From: Stratiolaelaps scimitus
Taxonomy: Eukaryota; Arthropoda; Arachnida; Mesostigmata; Laelapidae
Direction: 5' to 3'
DNA length: 64,000 bases
Assembly (NCBI GenBank): GCA_019614645.1
Contig: JABWDB010000001.1
Location: forward strand, 16,409,501 to 16,473,500
The translations under genes were made by a program, and so were the position numbers. The notes under the pieces are model-generated. The model was not told the origin of the DNA. It was given only the letters and a program-made list of their open reading frames with translations, and searched no databases. Of this stretch, positions 20,601 to 35,055 are shown piece by piece; positions within the stretch are counted from its first letter, which is position 1, and every line of letters begins with the position of its first letter.

Positions 20601-23600
20601 TGTACGAGATGCGTGCATACCATGGTGATACTCGAACACCAGAGGGATGAGGCTAAAACCTTATTGCAGCGTGTTTCCCGGTGCAGCCTGCCAATCGCTC
20701 TGTTATAATACTATATCGAGGCGACAATAATTCTTTCTACTAGGAAGTATCCAATGCCTCCATCCAGTCAGAGGTCCATCAAATGCAACGTATCATACAT
20801 AGACGTATCGTACGGCCCCCAATGCAGCAGCAGTGCCGGTCTCGGAAACAATATCGGAGGAAACCCCTGTTTTTTTTTTATTGAGTATCGTATATCACAC
20901 TGGAGGTGATACCATTCGGCTGCGTGTGTTCGCGATCAACAAATGAGGAAAATATTTGATTTGGTATTTTTCCGTCACAAACAGCTACCGACGTCAGCCA
21001 GCCGAATGATTGATATCAGCAGGGTGACGTGCGGAATATTCAATCAATGAATCAAGGGACCGATCATTATAGCATGCAATCGACGAGATGATGGACCCAT
21101 TCTCATGCATATGGGTTCTGCTTAGCTGGTGCGATGCTAACTGTACAACTTGCGCGAGAGACGCAGGTAGCTGTACATATCTCACCAGTTCATCGCGAAG
21201 ATGATAAAGGTGCATACTATTAAGAATAATCGCCATCTACTCTGTTTGCCGCCATATGGGCCTGATCTTTGTCGAGTTCTTCTAAAGCTTGATCCAGTCG
21301 AAAATTGCTGAAGTTAAGGCTCTTGTGATTCGGCCGCTCTACTGCTCTGATCCCCTCAGCACTTCGTTGTACAGTGTGATCGTAGGAGCGAAGCAAGAAC
21401 GCTAGTACAAAATGCAAGCAAGCACAAAACACTATTTTGTGCTCAACTCTGTTAGAATCGTATGATCTTCCAGCAACAATTCGTGCAGCCATAACCTCAT
21501 CGAGCAGCAGGTGAACAACCCTGCTCGGCTGAATCAGGACATCACTGCGGGGATTGGACGACGTCTGCGACGCGCTTCAATTTCTATATATCAAAAACAT
21601 CCGACTAATATTCGGCAGGTATTGCCTGTCTCTATAATGGTCACCGAGGTCAACCTTCAATGTTTCAATGTCTCAACAGCAGACTGACAGGACATTAGTG
21701 CAATTTTTCTATTGTGCAAATCTTCTCTCCCTCTCTCTCTCGCTCTCTCTCTCTATATATATATATTAATCTGTCATTGGTTCGCTATCATCGCGATTCA
21801 TGCACATACATAATATGTATGGTGTGATGAATGATGATAAGCTCGCGAAATCCATCCATTTATCGGCCGATGGCCACACTCAAAAGTCGCTAAACAATAC
21901 CGTAAATCTACCGAACAGGACGAATTGTGATAGACACGAAGGCGGCAGCGACAACGACAGCGGAGGCAGTAGCCAAAAACAGTAGCTGCATAGCCGCTTA
22001 GGCAGTGTGAAATCGCAATGAGTGCGTGCGTAAGTAGCCCATGTGTGTCGACAAGATGACCAATGCGTTGTTGCTCGCCGGGGTTGTGAAACGACTAAAA
22101 GGGAAAAAATGGAAAACGAAGAAAATATAGAAGAAAAAGAAGAAGAGGCAGGGAAATCGAAGTATGAACTGTGCGCGCGCTATGTGGGCGGGCGGACGGA
22201 CGTTCGTTCGCTCGGATAAGCAGGCAAACATGCGTACAGACCGGGGGTGGGTCAGCCCAATGGACTGGCCTGAGTTGTAACGCACCACCCCGGCCGGATC
22301 CGCAAGGTTCGTCAGGTGACCGAGTGTAAGGACCCTTGGGGGCGATACCGAGTACTGCGCAGTAACTGGTGCCGTCCCGACGAGAAGACGATACCCGCAC
22401 AGCAAAGACGCAGCTCCCGTAGCGAGCTAGTTGGCGCGGTCTGTTGAAACCAGTGTGCCACAAGTCAAGTTCAGACACACACGCACACATCGATCGTGCC
22501 GTGGTGCAAAACATGAGAGCGAACCAAAAGAAAAGGAAAGGAAATGAAAGAAATTGTCATCGCCGCTGCCAATGAATGGCGTCCAGTGAACGCTAGCTAA
22601 ATCCGGGCTGACTATTAGAAGCTTCGTTCAGCGAGGGCAAAATAAAACATTTGGCAAGACATTGGACAAGCTGTCTTCGACGTTACGCGGCTGCCGAGGC
22701 TGCGAGAGATGCCACTGCTGAAAGTGCAAATGAACTGGCCAAGACGAACTGTTTCTACTAGACAAACTCGCATTTTGACACTGCGCGCCGTAGGAGGCCC
22801 GTTAGTCGCCAACGGCGGCCGTTTGCCTCTGTCGAGGTGTCGTTAGGATCGGCTGCGCTAACGGTCGTGAACAATAAAATAGCCCAATCGTTGCCTGAAT
22901 GAATGGCGACAAAGCAAACCACTTGTGGTGGAGCATGGCTCGAAGCGAAGCTCATCTTTTTCTCATGTTTTTGTTGTTATTGGCCACCACTGTTTACCGT
23001 TAGCTCCGCGTTCAGATCGCTTCTTCTTAGTTCGTCGTATAGGCTTTCGTCAGATTCGCGGAGATTTCGTGACGAAACATGACTGGACAGCACATGCACG
23101 TGTCACTTCATTTTATTTATATTGAGCTAAGTAGTATAAAAAATACTGTAAAATACTGAAATATTGAGTATTGACCAACTCGCGTAGGGGACCGGAAGGA
23201 CTCGCAACGTCTTTCAGCTAATTAGTCCGTGGTTTTCGTTCTAGGTGTATTGGACTGTTTATTGACGAAGCATAGCGTCACGTAAAGGACCTCATGGAAC
23301 TGGGGACAACGGACCGCGACTGAAACGAGCCGAAAATGAAACGCCTGCGCAGCGAAGCGCACTACCAAGAAAAAGGAAATTTGGAGACATTGTTGTGCTA
23401 AATAGTCCTCCGGAAGAAATGCTGAAACGGTCTCCTAAATGGTTGGAATCAAATTCTGCCAGACCCGGAGGATCTTTGGGTTTCTTCATCATGTTTCTTC
23501 GTCTGTAGATAGCCTTGCCAGGTAGGAGAGATTTACATAAGGAGCTAGCAACCGTAGGTTCACAGGGGGAACGGCTGAAGTCCAGCTCAAAAAGTCTGGA

Positions 23601-24236
23601 ACCAGTACTACCCGTGAAACTACCCGTCTTAGCAGTGGGAAGATCCTTGACTTGGTCTTATGCTCGGACAAATTGATGGCAAAGAGAGACGTTTAGACCA
23701 CTCCCAGCCTCACGCGGCCGCATCAGCTTGGAATCCCCTGTGGACCAAAAGTTAATCTACTCAACAGAGACAGCTTGGGCGTCGACTGGACGAACGCGGG
23801 CTGTGATAGTATTGTATGTAGATAGATACGAATTGGGAAGCAATTTAGTCAACACAACGTCGGTTAACGTGATGTACAGCGACTTGGTGTATGAGACTGG
23901 GTATCGGGGACAAATATGGTGCTGGAAGATCTCACAAACCCGAAAATATTGAAGAGCACATCTGTAAGTCGGATTAATAAATAACGTATTTTGTTCCCAT
24001 CCAAGCTAGTGTTGCAGACAAACGCCAAACCATCGATCGGTATTAGTACAGCATGATGACTTTTGGGTAGTACTTCCCTTGAAATCAACAGTGGCAGATC
24101 AGTGAATCTCCAAGCAAGGTCGATTCTCCAATGTGAAAATTCTTCAGTAAACGAAGCCCTTTCAAGGACCGGAATTGCGACGTACGGCTCTATCGGAACT
24201 GGGCAGTGTTTTTTTTTCATTAACCCTATATAATAT
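17659..24236. other. No recognised gene
   Basis: Open frames here are short, often cross simple repeats, and show no domain. The upstream exon(s) of the protease-homologue gene may lie here. A minus-strand frame at 21220-21492 is discussed under findings as a weak exon candidate. Confidence 0.5.
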
Positions 24237-24540
24237 ATGATTGTTCAGGCAATCAAGCACTCCGATCAGGCAGACGGGATACAACTGGTCATGATCGTTA
24301 AGAACCACGGTAGCCACCAGGCTCTACAAAGTGTTGTCAACGAGCTGGTTACCTGGAGGGAGCAGATGGGCCTTCATATTTCGGCTCACAAATGTGGAAC
24401 TTTCCACCTATGTAGGATGTCGAAATCCTCGTGCGGCTACAGGCTGGAAGACACGGACTTAAGCAAGATAAGTGTGGTAAGATATCTGGGCGTGAGTTTC
24501 TCCGAAACTTTGACGTTTCTGGGGAATACGTGGATTTAGT
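24237..24540 (+). pseudogene. Relic of a non-LTR reverse transcriptase
   Basis: The translated segment has the order seen after the catalytic YADD motif of LINE reverse transcriptases: a degenerate ADGIQLVM where ADD would stand, then a helix ending WREQMGLHISAHKC (matching the W...GL.i...K motif), then VVRYLGVSFSE (matching kYLGv). The catalytic Asp pair is broken, and the frame closes soon after. No endonuclease or earlier reverse-transcriptase motif is recognisable around it. It is an old fragment not related in an obvious way to the 35.6-kb element. Confidence 0.6.
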
Positions 24541-24871
24541 TATATAAAGAAGGAACAAGTTGGGTTAACTTTTTTCCCTCGTTTGGACCAATACCAGGGA
24601 AGGATTTATAAACAAACCCAAGGCGTTAGTTTGGGTCGAAAATATCATTCACCTGTTTTTGTGGAGAATATAAAATATCTTAAACCAATCAATGATTGTA
24701 AAACCGACAAACAAAGCAATGAAAGATATACCACTATTCCCTTGTGCAAGTAATTATTTACTATGTTAATGTGCTTGCAGTATGTGGAAAAAAATGATAA
24801 AATAACGTATTTCACACTAAAAAAATGGGTGATACGATAGGGAATACCCCATTAATTCCATAATAGAGACT

Positions 24872-24897
24872 AATTACCCATCGAGACATGGGTAATT
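24872..24897. other. Perfect 10-bp inverted repeat (hairpin)
   Basis: AATTACCCAT at 24872-24881 is followed after a 6-base loop by its exact complement at 24888-24897. The function is unknown; it may be chance or part of a decayed transposon end. Confidence 0.6.
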
Positions 24898-27395
24898 GGC
24901 CATATAACAGGTGTTAATTCGGGAATATTTTAGCCTTTCAACAAGAAAAAAATCGATAGAGAACTCAACGATGTATCAGTTGTATTTCGGGTGGTATGGA
25001 TAATAATAATCATAATAATAATAATAGCTACAGAACCACAAATGCGAATGATGTTCCGTCTGACCAGAAGCTTTAGTGCATCTGAAGGCTCAACAGCAGA
25101 TTCAGGATGTTATTTGCGTTACTAATATCTTTGTAAATATGTCAAATTGCTGGATGATGTACAGGTATTCCTGTGAATAATGTGAAGTTGCAAGGGAACG
25201 TCTCGACTTAAGAGCGATTCGAAAAGTAGATGAATTCAAGACAAAATCGTCATTGTCGTTGGCGTTGATCTTCTGCACCCGAAATAGAACAGCTATGGAT
25301 GACATTCATCGACGTCAGATCAGGCCACATGTGAGCGTGGGTGGATACGGTACGGACAACACTCCTTTGATCAGAAGAGTGTAGAAATATAAAAACTAGG
25401 GTGGAGCATTAGTAACGCGTGAGTATCCCACATCCACAAGTCTTCTGGTAGAATTAATGTAGACGACTCTGTTCTGGCTACATGCGCACGCAAATAGAAA
25501 CGCGATTTTAGCTTGACCCCACATTTTGTCGCGTTTTATGAGTATCTGTGTAAACGCTAGAATATTTTTTGATGGACTATTTATTGTCATTGCAAACGTG
25601 TAAAGTGTCATCTGTGTGGAAAATAATTGCAAAGAAAATACATATGTACTCTTTCGGCTTCAAGAGGGGCCGTTATGGCGAAGAGCGGTTTTTTTATTGT
25701 GTAATTCGTAGAGAACTATATTTAACGCTTTCGCCTTTATTAGTCAGATGTCCATTGGCAGTCGTTGAGTATGTCCATCTCGTTTAGTGCTTAGTTTCAT
25801 GGATTAGATTAGATTTTCCACTTCAAGGCTCACCTCCACAAATTATCCAACCAGCCACACCTTGACCATGAGAGTGAGCACTTCGAATGCTGTCCAAATC
25901 CATTGGATCGAGATGAGGGCGGAGCCGTTAAATTTGTTAACACTGTCCGGTCTAACGAAACGCACACACGCATCATTCCGAGCGATTACACAAGATAACT
26001 AAAGATAAACTATAATTTTGTTCATTTCTCAAAATATACCACATTAACCGATCCTGTCCGCTCTGTGACGCGGCAGCGACCATGCACACGGTTAACGAAA
26101 CGAACATCGCCACTACCACACGCCGTACGTTACTAACTTGGCGTTATACACAAAAAGTAACAAAAAAGAATAAAAAAAAAATCTACAAAATAAACGCACC
26201 GGCGACCAGCGACGATCGAATCAGCGGGCGCCACCCGCGCATTAACCGAACGGCGAAAATTGCCGCCGCCGCCGCCGCTCGTTATCTACCAGATGTGTGG
26301 CAAACTACCTACTTATCTATTCTACATCTCGCCTCGCATTTGTAATGTTTCGCTCTTGCAGCGTCTCACGATGCTGAAGTTGATCGTCTGTCCACTCGTT
26401 GGCCGGACGGCTGATGGAAATTGAAATTGTGAAAAAGTCGAATTCATTTCGTTGCTGTGTGCGATATCTGAGTGTGTGTGTGTGTGTGAAGTTGCGGTTG
26501 GCGTGGCCACGCGGCACTGAACTGAAAACGCCGAACGCAAATCAAATAAGAGTCGTGATCTATACGGGGAATCTAACGTACAACGAACGGTTCAATGTTG
26601 TCTGTGACTTCGGGCTACACGAGGACGTAGCGGAGGGAACCACAAAGGGCTCTTTTGATTATCTTATTGATCCCAATGTTCCAGAGGCGTTTTTGGGGGC
26701 TCAACCTGTAAAATGGTAGCGATTTCTGTCAGCCGGACGGTTGATCGATCGGCAGGACGATTTGTGTCCACTAGTGTTCATCTGGTGTAACGCATCCAGC
26801 GCTGCCCCTCACGGTATCGTTCGTCTGGGGACTATCTAACGACGATCTATAATAAATTAGTAATAAAAAGCCGGGCCGAGATGAGCTGCGGTCGGAATGC
26901 GGGAGGCGATCTAGTTGTGTCTTGTACGAGCGCCATCGATTAAGACTGAAGGCGGCAAAATTAAAAAAAACATATGGATTATGATGTGATTGTATACGCG
27001 ACACAGCGATATAGCATTTATTACGATTGCCTCATTGCAATCATTAACATCAACAATGGATACGTTGTTGTCAGTGTTGATGTCTACCTGCAAAAGGACA
27101 GCAAACACAGTTTATGTGAACTGCCCAGAAGGCCAGAGGACCCTGTTTGTCAATAGGTTGTTGAAGCATTAAATTTCTCGGCAGTTCGCAACATTTTCGA
27201 AGTCTTCCGAATTCACATCAATAATCGTGAGGCATACGCGAAATCATTGGTGTCAAATGAACGTTACAATCCGATATTGCTGTTTAGAAGCGGCATCCAG
27301 TGAACGCGCGCATTCTGGAAGAAACTTCAATGGACTTTCTAGATGGATCATAGTAGAGTGCGAAGTAATCATGACAAATAGCCAATTAAGGCGTA

Positions 27396-27396
<1 letters not shown>

Positions 27397-27451
<55 letters not shown>
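27397..27451. repeat. (TA)n microsatellite
   Basis: About 55 bp of uninterrupted TA dinucleotides, the longest simple repeat in the window. Confidence 0.95.
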
Positions 27452-27453
<2 letters not shown>

Positions 27454-29211
27454 GATTCGTTTTATTTAAGTTGTCAAATTGCTCGAAAGTGGTCGTGTGT
27501 GGACAATGAAACGCCACCGTGTGAAACCATTCAAAACCTGGTAAAACTATAATAGTAATTATGAGCCCATCTCGGGAGGCTGATTACGGATTTCACAATG
27601 CAAACATTGTGGCTAAAATTCTTCGATGAAACGCACACAATAGAGTTGGCTTAACTGCGCCAGGCCTGTGGTTAGACTCAAGAAGAAAAACCATTTTCTG
27701 CACGGCCATGTTACTAAAACGTATAGCACAGGCGAGCATTTGTCCGTTTTCAACCACTGACGATTAGTCATATCATATTCGGTCACGCCACTAAACGGAG
27801 AGATAACTCAGATACCGGTCATTATAAGTCTGTATTCGTACACACGTACAGGTAAAACTATTCATAAGACCTACTAATAACTTGGCACTATGCACATTGT
27901 TTTCGTGTCATTTAAATTTCGCCTGCACTGACGACAAGTGTTACTTCGCAGTCATTGCAAAATTAAATTCTAACCACTGTATTCGAAATACGCGTTAGAG
28001 AACATAATATGCGTCCTACACGACGGTACGACAACAGAAAGCGCATGTCAAATTTGACTGTTCAGCTTCAGCGGCTGGCGGCTGGCTAATAAACACGCGC
28101 CACCCAGAGCGAGAGACGACACCCATAATATTTCCGTTCTGTTTCACGTCGCCCATCAACTCTTGTGCTCCGATCCTGTCATCAGCATCGTCGTCATTAT
28201 ATCATTAGATAACAATGAAAAGCACCAAAGCTAAATTTACACCTACTACTACCACTACTACTACTACTATTAGTGTTCGTACGCGATAACCGCATTAAGA
28301 ACTGCCCTAGCCAGCCGTGGGCCATTCAAAAGTCTCGTCTTATTCTTCAACAGCTGAATGTACGAGGCAGTAATTAGTTACCATCAGGTCTGCCACCAGT
28401 CTGTTACTGTTTTCAACAACGACTACGGTAATACCACAACTACCACCACCACCACCAACCACCACCACTACAATAATCACCACCGTGGCCAGCATCGCCG
28501 CGACAGCCGCAGTCACCACCATGAAAATAACTCTGAATGCAATGGACCAGCGTGTAGTATTGACAGACGTTTTTCGCGAGCGGTGCACTTCCAGCCCGTT
28601 GCGTCACATCATGCTTGGCGCGCGCACGTGTGTGTGTGTGTACCCGTCGACGTAGAAAGCGAAAGAGCTATGGTAAGTCTCATCAGGCGACTCATCGACA
28701 GGGGGTGTGTGCGAGATTGGCGCCAACAACGAATGGTCGGTGTAGAGCGAACGGCCATCAATGGTACATCGATGCGATGTACCAGCCGAACTATGATACT
28801 AAACCCTGGTAAGTGCCTGGTTGGTCATATTCGCCCGAGCTGCGCACAGAACAATTTCTTTTTACCCTCGTCAGCGTTTAGTGAACACATTAAGAGAGGC
28901 GGTGGTTGTGGCGGCGGAGAATTCAGGCAGGATATCGCCGCGAGGGTGGCGGCCTGCCGTGGACTTGACAATAGACCGACGGAGTAAAAACAGATAGAGG
29001 GGGGCAACGGCAACAATTAAATGAGTGTGAGAACACCGTCATTTATGCTGAAAGTGTGTTCATCACACGTGTACGGTGAGCGTAAAGTATCGAGGGGGAG
29101 AGAGAGCGAAAAATATATATATAAGACAATAACAACAACATAAAAAATCTATCGTACAAATTGATTACAATATGCGTTATTATTGTTATTGTTTTCGTTA
29201 TTTATGTAGAG

Positions 29212-29250
29212 CACACACACACACACGTATATATATATATATATATATAT
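29212..29250. repeat. Compound (CA)n(TA)n microsatellite
   Basis: A short CA tract passes through CGTA directly into a TA tract. Confidence 0.85.
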
Positions 29251-32200
29251 TGTAGGGTGTAGCGGCTGTTGAAGGCGTAGTTTCTTCTTGCCGATGGTTG
29301 ACGGGCTGTGTTTCAAGAAGTTCCGCGGGGAATATTTTGCCTCTGTTGCGTGTGTCATATGTATTTATATAAATTTTTTTGCAGCTAAGCAGGAAAATGT
29401 GACATTGTATCGTCTCGTTAAAATGTTCGCTTTTTCCCTCAGTTTATTTGATATAGCTCGCTCAAGTTATCTGTTCCACGACGCCCTGCAACCGAATCCC
29501 AGGCAGGTCCCCAGTCTCGTATTGTCCCCTCACGCAAACCGCCACCGTACGGTTCAGTGCTCGCCATTGTTGTCACCCGTCGCTCTATCTATGTCACAAT
29601 AGTGATGGAGATCTAGGAGTAAACATATTCGCCGTTCTTTTCATATTTTTCTTGTTATCGGAGCACCAAGTTGTAGCGTGATCACAGAGCCGTACAAGTA
29701 GTAAGTCGCTCCTCCACATGGGTGCATGTGCTCATTCGTATATTTAACGCTGACAAGGTGTCATGAGAATAGAGCACACCTAACGAAGGATTTAACTCAC
29801 CCGCTCAACGGGAGCGAGAGACTAATTGACGGCAAGCGGATCGAAATGTGTCGGTAATTCAGTTCGGAGGGCTGGATGATAACCAAAAATTACGTCGAAT
29901 TTTCCTCTCGCTCCTCCGGAGATGTTTGCTTGCTCTTCAGCTGGCGCGCACAAGTATTGTAGAAGAATTAGAAGGACGTCAATAAAGAGCCGAATCCATC
30001 GGGCAAAAGAACAGGAAAGTACAGTTGGGTAGGTGCATTAGCAGGTAGATACTTTCTCGATATATTGGCGACGAGTAACAATGCGATTTTTATACTTTTT
30101 CTGAAAGTTTTTTTTGTCACAGGCTGTTATTGTGACCGCTCCACATATGATTGGGCTTCATGCAGCGGACAGGCCGATAATTGATTTAAAATCTGTCACA
30201 GCGTGGCGAATCGTCCACAATCGGGGAACTTCACTATATTAGCAAATAGCATCAGATCAAGTTGAATCACATCGTCAGCGACCATGCGTCGACCAGGATC
30301 GATCCAAACAAATGGTATATCACTCGAGTGTTCGATGTTCCTTGTCTTCAATATCTAATTGAAAATTTGTATTGATCATCGTTATGAGTGTAAGTGTTGC
30401 GCTAGTTTACGTGTGGGCCGCTCAGCGCGTGTCTGTGTGCGCATCAAGCGTTCCCGTAGCCTCAAAAAATTGACTATTTTCATCATTTAGAATAGTTCAC
30501 CGACGCATTCAATGCTCGTCCCTATCACGGTACCGGTTGATCGAACATCGGCAGCGTGCATCTTCATTATGTGTCTCCATTTAGCAGCAGCAGCATTTAT
30601 TTACTCTCGAACGAGGAAAGAAAATGAAGAGGTGAAACATTAGTCAGTGTCACGTCGTCCACCATCGGCCGAAGGGAGGGCACACAACGCAATTATTGCG
30701 ATTATTAATTTTCTGGCGGCGGGCGCCAACTTTTTTCCTATTTCTGTTTCTTTCGGATGCAGACCTTCTCATTTGTTGGCGGACATCGACGTGGACCCAG
30801 GGAGGTACTACAGCGGGGCGACCATTGCAGATGCAGTCGCCCGATCGAGGACGGGGTGGGTGTGGTGGTGGAGGCAAAACATTCGCCATTCGAGTAGATG
30901 GGCTCACCGTATAAAACGGTACAACGTATTCGGCAGAATTGAGTTGGTGCTCGACTTTCGAACGTCGACTTTCAAACAACTAACGTTCGGGGCATCCGCC
31001 CTATTCAGCTGTTTCCAGCAGTACACGACGGGCGTTCAGCTGCTGTTCGTCGTTGCTACAACCGACGAATGCGCAAGCGGGTGACACTGGATCGTTTCGC
31101 CAGGCGACCGCGAAGCGATTGACAGTTGTCCCGCAATAATCATAGGTACTACCTATGTGGCGGGCCCAACAAGAGCGAGGCGGAGGGAACGGACAGCCGA
31201 GCGAGACTCGCCGCCGGCCAAACTTTTCACCGGAGTCGTTAGAAAACGACTTCACCTCATCGCCGTCTGCTCGGGCCCAGAGCGATAACCCGAGGCATCA
31301 GGAGGAACGAAAAAACTTAGAGAGATAGTGGCTAAATGAATCACACGTGTGAGAATGTGGGAATCGTTTTATTATTATTATTCTTCTGATGTGTATCTTG
31401 ATTAATATGATTCTATTATAATATATTGTATTATCCTTGTGACGTTTCTGCTTGGAGCCCAAAAAAAACACAAGGAAGTGAGTGACTGTGTGATCGGTGG
31501 TTGGACATATGGCGCTCTACGTGCGTCGCAACGATGATCCTGTGATACGATGTCCACGAATCGTATTAATTTATCTACAAAGCTAGCCGAAATCTCGAAA
31601 ATGCGGCGGCTAACTGTATCATGTATGTCACATACGCAAGATACACGTGTGCGGGGCTTTCGAGCTGCAACCAGTGACTTGTTGCAAGCCGGCTAGGTGA
31701 TGCTATAATTACATTCATTCCATTTGTTTACCCTTGAAAATGATCATTTTTTCATTTGCTCACCTTAAACAATGTTTGCTGTACCGAATTCAGCTCCCTT
31801 CCCGTTGCATTCGACTGCTAGAGATATTACGATACTATATTGTCGAGTATGGAAAATGTTACGAGAGGTTAAATGTGTTGAATAGCGGGCACTATATTTA
31901 AAGTAGTATTCCGTATCGACTACAGCATCATGATTCCCCAGGATCACCAACGATCACAATCTACATATTATACATTTTGCGCCATCAGTGCAGAAAGCTA
32001 ATAGAGCGTCGAAGCGTGGACAGCGGTAATCAACCACAACAACAACAACAACAACAACGCGCACTTATGTAAAATAGGTTGGTACCCTCTTCAAACTACC
32101 AGATTTCAGTGGCCTTGCGCTTTAGCGGTTTACAGTCGCCTTTATTAACTGGTAATGACAACAACAGCAACCACCACCGGTAGAATCAGAGCAGAGGCAG

Positions 32201-35017
32201 CAGGTGGGAATAGATCGGAAATGGATTTGGGTGGCGACGTCGGATCTGTCTGATCACGCGTGGTTTCTCCGCTGACTGCCGACGGCTGCAGCAGCGTCCC
32301 ATTGGCACTCATTCAGCCTGGTCAACGTCGACGCGTTCTCCGGGACCCTTTGGTTTAAGTCTGAAAGGCAGCGCGTCGGTCTGCTGTGGGTATATCCACA
32401 CCGCCGTCACATCATGTTCAAAGTGGTTGGTGCAAAAAAGCAGAGAGGTTCCCATGCGGCTAAAAGTAGATTCAATTTTGCTGCTGCTGCTCGTAGTAGT
32501 AGTAATATCACCAGTAGGCAGTAATTGCTTTCCGCCGTCAAAACGATGCCACTGGTGGGGTGATACTGTAGCTGTGCTGCGTTCACCGTGTGTTGGAGTG
32601 GTACGTGGTTGCCGGCGATGTTGCCTCAGAGGCTGCTGTTGACTATGTCATCGATGGCAAACACTACGGCCAATCATCACAAGCTTTGACAGGGGTCACT
32701 GTGAGATAATAACGTATAGCACTTAGATCATTCACGCGGCTGATCCAGCCAACGTGAATCAACGATATCGGACAGGTCGGAGAAATGCAGGTGCACCTTA
32801 GCAGTCAACTTTCGCGCAAGATATTCACCTGACCGTCCCAAACCATCCTCACTCGTTGTCACTCGCTATGTATTTATAGTAATAAATGACTTTATTTGTG
32901 ACTTTATTCGGAATTAGTTCACTGTAGTATTGAGCAGGCCCGATATCATCAATGACGCCGACAAGCAAAATAACAAAAATTCAACGAAACAAATGAATCA
33001 ACATCTACCATACTTAATTAGTCCTTATCTCCTTTGCTTAATTCCTATCTCTAAGCGACAACGCGTATGTGGGTCGCTTTTATTACCCGAGTCCTCATGC
33101 GAAATGATAGCATTCGAATTGCTCCTGCAATCGATATTGCTTAAAAATAGAAGTAGATTTATAGACAGATATAAATGATGCTGCTCCCAAGTGTTCTTCA
33201 CCGGAGTAGTGATATCAGCAATAGGAGTATCCTGCCTTTTATCTTCGTGACGCTCTTCATCGTCATCTTCTTCTACTGCATTGGCCAGATGATTGAACTC
33301 TCTCTGCTACCTTACTGCTTTTGCAGATCAGCAACGTGCGGGTGTGGGCCACGTGTTTGGCCCTGTCCTGCCAACGTCCTGCATCGCACGACACATGGCC
33401 GGGCAGACCACCCGAGGACGACACAAGGGTTCTGGAGCATACTAGAAGCTGGGATACGTTGACATCTTTCGCGTGTCCTCGCTAATCGACAGTTTCAGAG
33501 CGGTGACGGGCGAGGCGTCGAATAATGAGAATAGTTTAGGCTGCTAGTTCTGCAGCTGTTGCTGGCGCTCGAATCGACAACAGACAAGCAGCTGCGTAGA
33601 GGGGAGCTGCGACGGTAAAGAGGTGCTGTAAAAATCGTACGAGATTGTCCCTTCACTACGTTCGTCACGGACGATGCTGTTACCTAATGCTGCGTCTCTT
33701 CGGTAATCGAGGCGGGGAGTTGCTCTATGGATACGCCATTGCTGGTGCCGCCGCCGCTGCCGCCACCACCGCACCAAAGGCTTCATCTAGATACCTAAAT
33801 TGGTGGATGGCAGAAGCCACAGCAGGGCCGCAAGTGCTCTACAAGCAACAGATTCCGACCACTCACGTGGTCCGATATCGTTTTTGCTGTCGAGCCGGCA
33901 AGAACTGCCTTATCGACTTCGATCGGGCGAATAAGTAAAAATGCCGTGACGCTAGAACATAGGCAATAGCTAAAGAAAAAATAGAGCCTACAGGGGACAC
34001 GGATCGAATCAGCACGAAGTCGGCGCCGATGGGGACCTCGATGCCTCGATCCATTGGTCTGTTGTGCTCCGCTGAGCCCACTCAGAGAGCTGGACACCAG
34101 AGGATCAGGGATGGAGGGAGCGCGAGAGAAGAAGTGGTGAATCTGTGATGTCAATGTGTGGCGATGAGACGCCGACATTATGGTAGAAGATATAAAAACG
34201 GCGAAATTCCGCCTTAGTCTGTGATGATCGCTCGATTGCTGTATAACATCGCCAACACCTATCACTTTATCGACTAAATATAGGTCTGCTTTACGGTTGA
34301 TAATATGTTTGATATCGGCAACGTGTATGAAATCAAATAGAATCTAATAAATAGCTAGAGGAAATTGAGGCTACAGATATGTCCTATGGGGACCAGCATG
34401 GCGTTCCCAGTCATTTGATCCTTACTCTGCGGCCTTTGCATCAGGAGCAAAGTAAACGTGCTCTCATATTTTACATTATGAAGATTCAAGCACACATAAT
34501 CGTCTCCCAAAGTTTCGTAAAGCACCAAAAATATAGCGCACGCCTACGAATACAAGTGAAGATGATATAGGAGCACCGTTATTTCCTGTAAGAGATTGGT
34601 GGTGATCTTCACGAATACATGCCATGCGTTATTCGTCGCACCATAAAGCCACTACAACTGTGGAACAATCGTATCCGCATTTAGTCATTTTTCGTCGGAA
34701 TATCCTGCAATGATTATATCTGAACGGATATCGAACACGTCGCTTGTTACGCTCTTGTCAGAATGAACATGGGCAAAGCGATACGGACACGGGCAGCTCA
34801 TAGACGATATGTGATGTATATATATATATATAATATCGAGAGGAAAAAGCTTCCCTTTTTATTTCAGTTTGGCGACGATTTTCTCTATGAAGAGATGGCC
34901 GGATGGAGGGCGATAAACGTGGATTGATCGCGATTCCATAGCGTCTCCTATGTAATTACGTCATCCTAAGGCTTCGGCCGTCCCGTGGCGTTGTATTGCC
35001 GGAGAGTGTATATACAT

Positions 35018-35054
<37 letters not shown>

Positions 35055-35055
35055 C
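35018..35055. repeat. Interrupted (TA)n microsatellite
   Basis: An alternating A/T tract of about 38 bp with one extra A, some 500 bp upstream of the retrotransposon. Confidence 0.85.

Noticed and set aside
28358..28987. 209-codon plus-strand frame with Thr and His runs
   Set aside because: Composition comes from ACC/CAC trinucleotide repeats; it has no domain, and the opposite strand is also open for the same reason.
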